Below, piece by piece: positions 28,069 through 36,233 of a stretch of DNA of 64,000 bases. This DNA is from an uncultured Pelagibacteraceae bacterium (GTDB lineage Bacteria; Pseudomonadota; Alphaproteobacteria; Pelagibacterales; Pelagibacteraceae): the NCBI GenBank assembly GCA_902517865.1, contig CABYDT010000002.1, positions 1 through 64,000 on the forward strand. The letters run 5' to 3'. Made by a program: the position numbers and the translations under genes. The notes under the pieces were generated by a model. The model was not told the origin of the DNA. It was given only the letters and a program-made list of their open reading frames with translations, and did no database searches. Numbering within the stretch: the stretch's first letter is position 1; each line of letters opens with the position of its first letter.

Positions 28069-28626
28069 ATGCTATTGTTTGTAGGTCTTGGTAATCCTGA
28101 TCCTAAACATAAAAATAATCGTCACAATATTGGATTTATGTTGATCGATGCATTAAATAAAAAATTTAACTTTTCAAAACAAAAGCCAAAATTTAAAGGT
28201 TTATTGACAAGCGGAGAAATTAATAGTCATAAAATTATATTAGTAAAACCATTAACATTTATGAATAATTCAGGTGTATGTTTAAGAGAAATTCAAGATT
28301 ATTATAAAATTGAAAAGAAAAATATTTTTGTATTTCATGATGATTTAGATTTGGAGCTTGGAAAAATTAGATGTAAAAATGGTGGCTCAAGTGGTGGACA
28401 TAACGGTATTAAATCAATAACAACCATTTTAGGAGAGGATTTTAATAGAATAAGAATTGGAATAGATCATCCAGGAAATAAAAATTATGTAGATCAGCAT
28501 GTACTTAATGACTTTTCCGGAGAAGAAAAAAACATAATCGAAGAGTCTATTTCAAAAATATTAGATAACGTTTATCTGCTTTTTGAAAATAAACTCGATG
28601 ATTTTTCAAGTAAGACTAACAATTAA
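28069..28626 (+). CDS. pth: Peptidyl-tRNA hydrolase
   Basis: Releases tRNA from prematurely dropped peptidyl-tRNA. The 185-residue protein has the family motifs GLGNPDPKHKNNRHNIGFM with the catalytic His, KPLTFMNNSG, HDDLDLELGKIR with the catalytic-site Asp, and GGSSGGHNGIKSI. It starts 4 bp after rplY and overlaps ychF by 1 bp (TAATG). Confidence 0.97.
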   Translation: MLLFVGLGNPDPKHKNNRHNIGFMLIDALNKKFNFSKQKPKFKGLLTSGEINSHKIILVKPLTFMNNSGVCLREIQDYYKIEKKNIFVFHDDLDLELGKIRCKNGGSSGGHNGIKSITTILGEDFNRIRIGIDHPGNKNYVDQHVLNDFSGEEKNIIEESISKILDNVYLLFENKLDDFSSKTNN

Positions 28627-29702
28627 TGAGCTTTAAATGTGGAATAGTTGGATTACCAAATGTAGGTAAATCAACAACTTTTAATGCATTAACTAAATCC
28701 AAAAATGCACAAATTGCAAACTTTCCTTTTTGCACAATTGAACCAAACGTAGGTATTGTTGCTATTCCAGATGATAGATTAAATAAAATTTCAAGTATTT
28801 CAAATTCTAAAAAAACTATAAATAGTATAATAACCTTTGTAGATATAGCTGGACTAGTTAAAGGTGCCTCTGGTGGGGAGGGACTCGGTAATAAATTTTT
28901 GTCTCATATAAGAGAAGTTGATATGATAGTACATTTAGTAAGGTGCTTTGAGGATAACAATATTCAAAATGTAAATGCTACAATTGATCCGTTAAGAGAT
29001 ATCGAAATGATTGAGACAGAATTAATGTTATCTGATTTAGAGTCTCTAGAAAAACGTCTAGATAAAAAAAATAAAAATAAAATTAAAAATGAGGAAGAAA
29101 AGAATTTTATTAATTATATTTATAATAATTTAGAAAAAGGTATTAACCCATCTAGTTTAATAAAAACTTATGGAAAAAGAATGGTAAGAAGCTCATGTTT
29201 ACTATCTCTCAAACCGAAAATTGTAGTATGTAACGTTGGGGAAAATGATATAGGCAAAAATAACGCTCATATTGATAAAATTTTAAACAAATACGATCGT
29301 GATAACGTTATAGAGATATCTGCAGATATAGAAAGGCAAATAACTGAACTAAATGATGAAGAAGCTGAAAGCTTTAAATCAGCATTGAATATTAAAGAAT
29401 CAGGTTTAGATAAACTAATCAAAGCTAGCTTTTCAACATTAAGACTAAATACTTATTTTACTTCAGGGGAAAAAGAATCAAGATCCTGGACGATTGAACA
29501 AAATACCACTGCACCAGATGCTGCGGAGGTTATACATAGTGATTTTAAAAAAGGTTTTATTAAAGCTGAAGTCATGTCTTACGAGGATTTTGTAAAGTTC
29601 AAAGGAGAAACAGGTTGTAAAGAGAATGGTAAATATAGAATTGAGGGTAAAGATTATATTGTGAAAGACGGCGATATCCTACACTTTAGGTTCAATACGT
29701 AG
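28626..29702 (+). CDS. ychF: YchF/OLA1-type translation-associated nucleotide-binding protein
   Basis: A universally conserved Obg-related P-loop protein that binds ribosomes and hydrolyses ATP in preference to GTP. The 358 residues contain the P-loop GLPNVGKST (8-16), the switch ANFPFCTIEPNVG, DIAGLVKGASGGEGLGN (G3) and the C-terminal TGS domain (SFSTLRLNTYFTSG through VKDGDILHFRFN). Length is typical. Its last 24 bp overlap the convergent cytochrome c1 gene. Confidence 0.97.
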   Translation: MSFKCGIVGLPNVGKSTTFNALTKSKNAQIANFPFCTIEPNVGIVAIPDDRLNKISSISNSKKTINSIITFVDIAGLVKGASGGEGLGNKFLSHIREVDMIVHLVRCFEDNNIQNVNATIDPLRDIEMIETELMLSDLESLEKRLDKKNKNKIKNEEEKNFINYIYNNLEKGINPSSLIKTYGKRMVRSSCLLSLKPKIVVCNVGENDIGKNNAHIDKILNKYDRDNVIEISADIERQITELNDEEAESFKSALNIKESGLDKLIKASFSTLRLNTYFTSGEKESRSWTIEQNTTAPDAAEVIHSDFKKGFIKAEVMSYEDFVKFKGETGCKENGKYRIEGKDYIVKDGDILHFRFNT

Positions 29703-30455
29703 CCAAATTTTCTTTTTAATTATAAAACCTAAAATAGTTAAAATTAGCAAGTAAACAACCGCTTTAAATCCAGTTTTTTTTCTTTCTTCTAAATGTGGTT
29801 CAGCTGCCCAAGTTAAAAATGCAACTACATCCTTTGAAATTTGTTCTTCAGTCGCTTGGGTTCCATCTGTATATTCAACTGATCCATCGTTTATAGGCTT
29901 TGGCATTCTAATTTTATTGCCGATCATATATTTATTATAGTATACACCCTCTTCTAAAGAAATGCCTTCGGGTACATCTTCCGTGTAGCCCATTAGTACA
30001 GAATAAACATAATCTGCTCCACCTTTTCTTGCTTTCACTAGAACAGACATATCAGGAGGGTACGCCCCACCATTTGCAACTCTAGCGGCATTAGCATTAG
30101 GATAAGGATTGACGAATTTATCAGACGGTCTTGCAGGTCTCATAAACATTTCTCCCTCTTGATTGGGTCCATCTTGGATTTCATATTGACTTGCTATAGC
30201 CTTAACCTCTTGTTTAGTAAATTCAGGTCCACCTTTTTCTCCAAGATTTCTGTAACTTAGGTAACTCATAGAATGACAGGATGCACAAACTTCTTTATAA
30301 ACCTGATATCCTCTTTGTAGGGATGCTCTATCAAATTTTCCAAAAAACCCGTCAAATGTCCAATTTGGTTCTAGTAGTTTAGTTTTGTTCTCAGCAGAAT
30401 TTAAGGGGCTTGTAAAAATTAAAGCTATTATTAAGGTTTTTAAAATATTTTTCAT
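29679..30455 (-). CDS. petC: Cytochrome c1 of the bc1 complex
   Basis: Heme c subunit of complex III, accepting electrons from the Rieske protein. The 258-residue protein starts with a signal peptide (MKNILKTLIIALIFTSPLNS). It has the heme motif CASCH (about 57-61) followed by SMSYLSYRNLG, a region typical of the Met heme ligand (KIRMPKPIND), and a C-terminal anchor helix (AVVYLLILTILGFIIKK). It is the last gene of petA-petB-petC and overlaps petB by 4 bp. Its end overlaps ychF by 24 bp. Confidence 0.96.
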   Translation of the reverse strand: MKNILKTLIIALIFTSPLNSAENKTKLLEPNWTFDGFFGKFDRASLQRGYQVYKEVCASCHSMSYLSYRNLGEKGGPEFTKQEVKAIASQYEIQDGPNQEGEMFMRPARPSDKFVNPYPNANAARVANGGAYPPDMSVLVKARKGGADYVYSVLMGYTEDVPEGISLEEGVYYNKYMIGNKIRMPKPINDGSVEYTDGTQATEEQISKDVVAFLTWAAEPHLEERKKTGFKAVVYLLILTILGFIIKKKIWLRIEPKV

Positions 30456-31753
30456 CCTGTAAAATTGAATGTTTTAATCTTTCCCTTTTTTTTCCAGTCC
30501 ATGTATTCATTTATACTTTGAGGCATTGGAAGAGGTTTTTCATACATTGAAACTAATGGAGCTAGTATTATAAAAAAAGCAAACCAATATATAGTTCCTA
30601 TTCTACCTAAAACTAAATAAATACCCTCAGCAGGCATCGCGCCTACGTACATTAACAAGAAAAAGTCTAATACAAATAAAAATACACATTGTTTCCAAAT
30701 TGGTCTAAATACGCTTGATCTCACTTTGCTGAAATCCAACCAAGGTAATAATCCTAATATTGCTATACTGCTAACCATCGCAATAACACCCATTAGCTTA
30801 TCTGGAATTGCCCTTAAAATTGCATAGAAAGGAAGAAAGTACCACTCAGGAACTATATGTGCAGGTGTTACCATTGGATTTGCAGGAATGTAATTATCTG
30901 GATGGCCAAGATAATTAGGTGCAAACATCATCACAGCAACAAATATTAAAATAAAAACCAACATTCCAACTAAGTCCTTGCTTGTTGTAAAAGGAGAAAA
31001 TGAAACAGTGTCTCTCGTATCTTTAGGTTCTATACCTGAAGGGTTGTTTGATCCGACAATATGCAATGCTATAACGTGAAATACTACAATGCCTACAATT
31101 AAAAATGCTATTAACCAATGAAGAACATAAAATCTATTTAAAGCGGCATCTCCTACTGAATAGTCGCCCCATAACCAAGTTACTATACCCTCTCCTACTA
31201 TTGGAATAGCTGAAAATAAATTTGTAATTACTGTTGCGCCCCAATAGCTCATTTGTCCCCATGGTAATGTATAGCCAAGAAAAGCGGTAGCAATCATCAA
31301 AAAGAATATTGTTATACCTAATAGCCACATAAGTTGTCTTGGTTCTTTATAAGAGCCATAATAAAGAGATCTAAATATGTGAAGGTAAACTGCAATAAAA
31401 AAGAAAGATGCAAGATTCATATGTGCGTATCTGATTAACCATCCAAAATTTACATCTCGCATAATTTTTTCTACTGAATCAAAAGCTTCATCTGCTGATG
31501 GTTTGTAATGCATTCCTAAGGCTAAACCTGTGATAATTAAAAATATAAGACATATCATCAAAATTCCACCAAAACTCCAAAAGTAATTCAATGTCTTAGG
31601 AACTTGAAAATCTAAATATTCATGTTTAAAAATTCTAAATATGGGTAGTCTATTATCTATCCAGCCAATAACCCCTGTGTATGGAGAGCCACCTACTTTA
31701 TTGGTATGAACAGGACTAAATTCTTCATTTTTTTTATCTGAATACTCGCTCAT
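30452..31753 (-). CDS. petB: Cytochrome b of the bc1 complex
   Basis: Core membrane subunit of complex III, carrying two b hemes and both quinone sites. The 433-residue protein shows the heme-ligand pairs in HMNLASFFFIAVYLHIFR and HWLIAFLIVGIVVFHVIALH, the Qo-site segment AFLGYTLPWGQMSYWGAT and the catalytic PEWY in VPEWYFLPFYAILRAIPDK, all with the expected spacing. The length includes the extra C-terminal helix seen in alphaproteobacteria. It lies 3 bp after petA and overlaps petC by 4 bp. Confidence 0.98.
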   Translation of the reverse strand: MSEYSDKKNEEFSPVHTNKVGGSPYTGVIGWIDNRLPIFRIFKHEYLDFQVPKTLNYFWSFGGILMICLIFLIITGLALGMHYKPSADEAFDSVEKIMRDVNFGWLIRYAHMNLASFFFIAVYLHIFRSLYYGSYKEPRQLMWLLGITIFFLMIATAFLGYTLPWGQMSYWGATVITNLFSAIPIVGEGIVTWLWGDYSVGDAALNRFYVLHWLIAFLIVGIVVFHVIALHIVGSNNPSGIEPKDTRDTVSFSPFTTSKDLVGMLVFILIFVAVMMFAPNYLGHPDNYIPANPMVTPAHIVPEWYFLPFYAILRAIPDKLMGVIAMVSSIAILGLLPWLDFSKVRSSVFRPIWKQCVFLFVLDFFLLMYVGAMPAEGIYLVLGRIGTIYWFAFFIILAPLVSMYEKPLPMPQSINEYMDWKKKGKIKTFNFTG

Positions 31754-31756
31754 AAT

Positions 31757-32278
31757 TTATCCTATAATTATTTTATCCTCTCCAACAAACTTATATTTTG
31801 GTACCTCCAAATTTGTGGGAGCAGGACCCTTTCTAATTCTTCCAGAGGTATCATAATGCGAGCCGTGACAAGGACAAAACCAACCACCATATTCCCCTTT
31901 GCCGTTTATTGGAACGCATCCTAAATGAGTACAAATACCAACTACAACTAACCACTCATCTTTTATTACTCTTTTTTTATCGTTCTCAGGATGAGGCAAT
32001 TCCTTTAAACTGATATTTCTTGCTTTTGTTATTTCATCCTCAGTTCTTCTTTTAATAAATACTGGTTTACCTCTCCACATAACTGTAATTTCTTTACCCT
32101 CTTCAACTTTGCTGATATCAACCTCTATTGTAGACAAAGCTTTTACAGAAGAGTCAGGGTTCATTTGACTCACAATTGGCCAAACGGAAGCTCCTGCACC
32201 TAATACGCCTAATGTTGCGGTTAAGGTGTAAATAAAGTCTCTTCTAGTAGGTTTAGAATTGTTATTGTTTTTATCCAT
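31757..32278 (-). CDS. petA: Rieske iron-sulfur protein of the bc1 complex
   Basis: Carries the 2Fe-2S cluster that takes electrons from quinol. The 173-residue protein has an N-terminal TAT-type TRRDFIY (11-17) and one membrane helix (about 15-38). The cluster boxes are CTHLGC (ligands Cys116 and His118, disulfide Cys121) and CPCHGS (Cys135 and His138, disulfide Cys137). The GPAP segment (KGPAPTNLEVP) follows. It is the first gene of the petABC operon and diverges from trmL across 51 bp, which must hold the bc1 promoter; a TATATAT near 32292-32299 is a candidate -10. Confidence 0.97.
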   Translation of the reverse strand: MDKNNNNSKPTRRDFIYTLTATLGVLGAGASVWPIVSQMNPDSSVKALSTIEVDISKVEEGKEITVMWRGKPVFIKRRTEDEITKARNISLKELPHPENDKKRVIKDEWLVVVGICTHLGCVPINGKGEYGGWFCPCHGSHYDTSGRIRKGPAPTNLEVPKYKFVGEDKIIIG

Positions 32279-32329
32279 TGTTATGATTTAACATATATAG
32301 TGAAAAATACTTAAATTATTACTAACAGA

Positions 32330-32788
32330 ATGACGCAGAAAAAGATAAATATTGCATTATATCAACCAGATATTCCACAAAATACAGCCGCAATAATCAG
32401 GGTAGCGGCATGTTTAAATACAAGACTTAATATCATTAAGCCTATAGGCTTTATATTTGATGAAAAAAAAATTGAGCGGATTTATATGGATTACATTAAA
32501 CATTGTGAAATTAAATTTTTTGACTCAATTGAAGAATTTTTTGTAAAAAATATTACAAGACGTATTATACTTTTTACAACAAAAGCTGCTGTATCCTACG
32601 CTAAATTTCAATATAAAGAAAATGATATATTACTTTTTGGTAATGAAACTCATGGTGTATCAAATAATTTATATAAAACCTTAAAAAATCAAGTAAGAAT
32701 TCCCATGAATAATAAAACCAGATCTTTAAATCTTGTATCATCAGTTTCAATAGGTACATCAGAGGCGCTAAGACAATTAAATGTATAA
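32330..32788 (+). CDS. trmL: tRNA (cytidine/uridine-34 2'-O)-methyltransferase, SpoU family
   Basis: TrmL methylates the wobble ribose of certain leucine tRNAs. The 152-residue SPOUT protein has the short TrmL layout without an extra RNA-binding domain: IALYQPDIPQNTAAIIRVAA at the start, ILLFGNETHGVSNNLY in the middle (the SAM knot, about 100-115) and VRIPMNNKTRSLNLVSSVSI near the end. It overlaps hemF by 8 bp. Confidence 0.93.
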   Translation: MTQKKINIALYQPDIPQNTAAIIRVAACLNTRLNIIKPIGFIFDEKKIERIYMDYIKHCEIKFFDSIEEFFVKNITRRIILFTTKAAVSYAKFQYKENDILLFGNETHGVSNNLYKTLKNQVRIPMNNKTRSLNLVSSVSIGTSEALRQLNV

Positions 32789-33593
32789 AAATAAAAAAGA
32801 AATAGAAAAATGGTTTAAGTATTTAAGAGACTTAATTTGTAATGAATTTGAAAAATTTGAAAAAAATACAAAATTTAAAAAAAAGAAATGGAGACGAAAA
32901 AAACTATCCAGCGGAGGCGGTGAAATTTCTATTTTACGGGATGGTAAAGTCTTTGAAAAGGTTGGAGTAAACATATCAACCGTATTTGGAATTTTTGATA
33001 GAAAATTTTCAAAACAAATCCCGGGAACATCAAAAAGTAGAAGATTTTGGGCTTCGGGCATTTCGGTAGTAATACATCCCAAAAACCCAAATATCCCTTC
33101 TTTACATTTTAACACGAGGTACATTGAGACTGGAAAAAAATGGTTTGGTGGTGGTATTGACATGACACCTAATATGAAAAATTTAAAACAAAAAAAGAAT
33201 TTTCATATGACATTAAAAAAAATGTGTGATTTTTATGATAAGAAATATTATAAAAATTTTAAAATGAATTGCGATAAATATTTTTACTTACCACATAGAA
33301 ACGAGCCTCGCGGTGATGGCGGAATTTTTTTTGATTATTTAGATAAAGATTTAAGTAAAAATTTTAGTTTTACAAAAGATGTCGGCTTAACCTTTTTAAT
33401 AATATCCAGGCAATTAATAAAAAAAAATTTAAAAAAACAGTGGAATAAAAAATTAAAAAATCTACAATTGATTAAAAGAGCTAAATACGCTGAATTTAAT
33501 TTATTATATGATAGAGGAACAAAATTTGGTTTAAATACTGATGGTAATGTTGAGGCAATTTTTATGTCTCTTCCACCTTCTCTTAAATGGTAA
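32781..33593 (+). CDS. hemF: Oxygen-dependent coproporphyrinogen III oxidase
   Basis: Converts coproporphyrinogen III to protoporphyrinogen IX using oxygen. The 270-residue protein keeps the HemF core: GGGEISILRDGKVFEKVGVN (cited in part), FWASGISVVIHPKNP, HFNTRYIE, WFGGGIDMTP, LPHRNEPRGDGGIFFDYL and the C-terminal YDRGTKFGLNTDGNVEAIFMSLP. It is slightly shorter than the E. coli enzyme, mainly at the N terminus. It overlaps trmL by 8 bp and precedes greA by 1 bp. The aerobic form suits an aerobe with bc1 and aa3-type complexes. Confidence 0.96.
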   Translation: MYKNKKEIEKWFKYLRDLICNEFEKFEKNTKFKKKKWRRKKLSSGGGEISILRDGKVFEKVGVNISTVFGIFDRKFSKQIPGTSKSRRFWASGISVVIHPKNPNIPSLHFNTRYIETGKKWFGGGIDMTPNMKNLKQKKNFHMTLKKMCDFYDKKYYKNFKMNCDKYFYLPHRNEPRGDGGIFFDYLDKDLSKNFSFTKDVGLTFLIISRQLIKKNLKKQWNKKLKNLQLIKRAKYAEFNLLYDRGTKFGLNTDGNVEAIFMSLPPSLKW

Positions 33594-33594
33594 T

Positions 33595-34071
33595 ATGGAC
33601 AAAGAACCAATAACAATATCTGGTCTAAAACAAATTAAAGATGAGTTAACCGAACGAAAAAATGTAATAAGACCAAAAATTGTTAATGCTATTTCTGAAG
33701 CAAGATCTCACGGTGACTTAAAAGAAAACGCTGAATACCACGCAGCTAAAGAAGAGCAAGGACTTAATGAAAAAAGGATACGCGAAATTGAAAACACAAT
33801 AGCTAGAGCAGAAGTAATTGATATAACTAAAATTTCATCTGAAGACAAAATTATTTTTGGGTCAACCATCGAAGTACAAGATCTAGAAAATAAAAAAAAA
33901 AATACTTATAAAATCGTTGGCAAAGATGAAGCTAACATAAATAAAGGTTTAATTTTTTACAAATCTCCATTGGCAAAAGGATTTATCGGAAAAAGTAAAA
34001 ATGATTGTGTAACGATTGAGACGCCGTCCGGAGAGAAAAATTTTGAAATTTTAAATATAAAATATATTTAG
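33595..34071 (+). CDS. greA: Transcription elongation factor GreA
   Basis: GreA enters the RNA polymerase secondary channel and rescues backtracked complexes. The 158-residue protein has the N-terminal coiled coil with the acidic tip (EARSHGDLKENAEYHAAKEEQ, cited in part, with the catalytic Asp and Glu) and the C-terminal FKBP-like domain (KGLIFYKSPLAKGFIGK). I place the start at ATG 33595, 1 bp after the hemF stop, because this gives the standard GreA N terminus and length. The frame extends upstream only within hemF. Confidence 0.96.
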   Translation: MDKEPITISGLKQIKDELTERKNVIRPKIVNAISEARSHGDLKENAEYHAAKEEQGLNEKRIREIENTIARAEVIDITKISSEDKIIFGSTIEVQDLENKKKNTYKIVGKDEANINKGLIFYKSPLAKGFIGKSKNDCVTIETPSGEKNFEILNIKYI

Positions 34072-34073
34072 TA

Positions 34074-35288
34074 TTATTTATATATTTCGATTGCGTCTTC
34101 TATATCTTTATCAGTTATTGAGAAGTTGTTTGATATCCAACGATGTTTTAAAAACGAAATCGCTTTTCCCAAATTTGGTCCCTCTTTAATACCCCCACTT
34201 ATCAGAATTGAAGAATCAAAATTAAAAACTGGAGAGTCAAACTGTCGTAAATTATTGTATTTTTTTAAATATTCCTCATATGAATAATCATTGTTTACTA
34301 AATATTGAAATTGTATGTAATCTTTTAATGTAGATTTAGGATAACTAATCAGTTTTTTTTCAAGTTCATCAAAGCTTTCAATTAACGATCCAATATTATT
34401 TTGATAATTTTTTTGTATATTTGTTAATCTATCTTTTATTTTATTGGATAAATTGAATTCTTTAATAAATTTTTTATAATGATCACTCGTATCAATTATT
34501 AACAAAGCAAGTAATATTATATAATCAAAAGAAATATCTATTGTTTTATTTGATTTTCCAAAGTCAAGACGTTCAAAATATTTTATACCTTTATAAACAT
34601 AAGAAAAAAAGTCTTTACAAAATTTATTATTAAACAAAATATATGCTCTACCACTTAATAAAATTTTACTTAATTCTTGTATTAATCTTTCTTTAGATAA
34701 GTTTAATATTCCTTGTTCATGCTTAACAATGCTATTTAAAACATAATCATCGTGATTCTCTTTTGAATAAATTGCAAAAAACCTAAAATATCTTAGTGCT
34801 CTCAAATAATCTTCTTTTATTTTTTGTGATGGGTCTGAGATAAATCTAACTTTTCCATTTTTTAAATCGCTCATGCCATTAAATGGATCAATATAATTAT
34901 TAAAATCATAATAAATTGAATTAATTGTGAAATCTCTTCTTAGTGCATCTTGTTTCCAATCAGTGGTAAATAAAACATCGGATTGTCTCCCCTTTTGATT
35001 TATATCTTTTCTTAAAGTTGTAATCTCAAATTTGTATTTGTTAATATAGGCAGTAATTAATCCATAGTTTTTATTATCATCATTAATAGAAATATTCTCT
35101 TTAGATAATAAATCTTCAACTTGATCTGGCAAAAGCGATGTCGCAAGATCTATATCTTTTATCTCCCTTGATAAAATTTGATCTCTAACGCATCCTCCAA
35201 TAAATCTACATACGACTTTATCCTGTTTTTTATTTAGAATGTCGTATAACCGAACTGCTTCTGATATTTCTTTTAAATTTTTAGTCAT
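34074..35288 (-). CDS. cca: CCA tRNA nucleotidyltransferase / poly(A)-polymerase family
   Basis: A class II nucleotidyltransferase that adds or repairs the 3' CCA of tRNAs. The 404-residue protein has the active-site FIGGCVRDQILSREIKDIDLA, with the metal-binding D-x-D, then ITTLRKDI, RRDFTINSIYYD and the nucleotide-selection region DYLRALRYFRF. The C-terminal half is a divergent helical tRNA-binding region. The nearby tRNAs encode CCA, so the role would be repair. Poly(A) polymerase activity cannot be excluded. It ends 2 bp from the convergent greA; tRNA-Gln lies just upstream on the same strand. Confidence 0.92.
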   Translation of the reverse strand: MTKNLKEISEAVRLYDILNKKQDKVVCRFIGGCVRDQILSREIKDIDLATSLLPDQVEDLLSKENISINDDNKNYGLITAYINKYKFEITTLRKDINQKGRQSDVLFTTDWKQDALRRDFTINSIYYDFNNYIDPFNGMSDLKNGKVRFISDPSQKIKEDYLRALRYFRFFAIYSKENHDDYVLNSIVKHEQGILNLSKERLIQELSKILLSGRAYILFNNKFCKDFFSYVYKGIKYFERLDFGKSNKTIDISFDYIILLALLIIDTSDHYKKFIKEFNLSNKIKDRLTNIQKNYQNNIGSLIESFDELEKKLISYPKSTLKDYIQFQYLVNNDYSYEEYLKKYNNLRQFDSPVFNFDSSILISGGIKEGPNLGKAISFLKHRWISNNFSITDKDIEDAIEIYK

Positions 35289-35292
35289 TACT

Positions 35293-35366
35293 TGGCTGGG
35301 GCTCTAGGATTCGAACCTAGGATGACGGTACCAAAAACCGTTGCCTTACCGCTTGGCTAAGCCCCA
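35293..35366 (-). tRNA. tRNA-Gln, anticodon TTG
   Basis: The minus strand folds into a full 74-nt tRNA with an encoded CCA end. It has acceptor TGGGGCT pairing with AGCCCCA, D arm AGCCAAGCGGTAAGGC, anticodon stem ACGGT/ACCGT with a loop containing TTG, and T arm CTAGGTTCGAATCCTAG. The sequence is typical of alphaproteobacterial tRNA-Gln, with a U1-A72-type first pair and discriminator G. It sits between the CCA-adding enzyme gene and ispE, all on the minus strand. Confidence 0.97.
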
Positions 35367-35375
35367 ATAATAAAA

Positions 35376-36233
35376 CTAATTAATTGTTTTGACTGATGCT
35401 GTCCAATAATTTTTATACTTTCTTTTAAAGGTTTTTCTTGCATTTAAAAGTGATTTTTTGTCACCAAAAATACCGAAACATGCCGAACCACTACCAGTTA
35501 TGTTATAATATTTGCATTTATTTATTTTGCTGAATAATTTTAGGATACCTGGTATTTCAGGTGTTAACCTTGAAGAAGCTTCTAATAAATCGTTTTTTAG
35601 TAAGTTGTACTTTAATTTTTTTTTACTCAAAATTTTGTTAATTTTTAGTGCAGAAGAAAAAGTCTTATTTTTTTTATATATTGATTTAGATAAACTTATT
35701 TTATTTGGATAAATAACTAGTAATCTTAGTCTTGGACCAAATTTGACCTTTTTAAATTTTTCACCATAATTAAATATTAACTTTGGCTTGGTATCAATGA
35801 ATAAAGAGCAATCTTTTCCAATCGATGATAAGAGTTTTAAGGTTTTTTGCTTTGAAATTTTTAAATTAAATTTTTTAATTAAATAATTTAATAAAGTCGT
35901 GGCATTTGAAGATGATCCTCCTAGCCCTGCCCCAATTGGTATATTTTTGTAAATTGTAATTTTGAAATATTTATTATTTAATATTTTTTTTTGCCTTAAA
36001 AGTTTTAAAATTTTTGTAATAGAGTTATTCTTAGATATTTTTTTTACATTCGTCCCTTTAAATATAATTTTATCTTGTTTTTGGCTGCTTTCTTGAATTT
36101 TTATCCTATCTGTTAAGTTAATTTGAAGAACAAATGAATGAATCAAATGAAGTTTTGTTTTTTTTTTTAATATATTTAGAAAAATATTTATTTTAGAGTA
36201 ACTTTTTAAAATACTTTTTTTTTTATAGACCAT
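35376..36233 (-). CDS. ispE: 4-diphosphocytidyl-2-C-methyl-D-erythritol kinase
   Basis: Fourth enzyme of the non-mevalonate isoprenoid pathway. The 285-residue GHMP kinase has YSKINIFLNI at the start, the ATP-binding PIGAGLGGSSSNATTLL (about 93-109), GKDCSLFI and the terminal YNITGSGSACFGIF motif. Lysine content is high, as in its neighbours. It overlaps the TPR-protein gene by 11 bp. It feeds the same pathway as ispH near 52.5 kb, and thus indirectly the carotenoid genes. Confidence 0.95.
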   Translation of the reverse strand: MVYKKKSILKSYSKINIFLNILKKKTKLHLIHSFVLQINLTDRIKIQESSQKQDKIIFKGTNVKKISKNNSITKILKLLRQKKILNNKYFKITIYKNIPIGAGLGGSSSNATTLLNYLIKKFNLKISKQKTLKLLSSIGKDCSLFIDTKPKLIFNYGEKFKKVKFGPRLRLLVIYPNKISLSKSIYKKNKTFSSALKINKILSKKKLKYNLLKNDLLEASSRLTPEIPGILKLFSKINKCKYYNITGSGSACFGIFGDKKSLLNARKTFKRKYKNYWTASVKTIN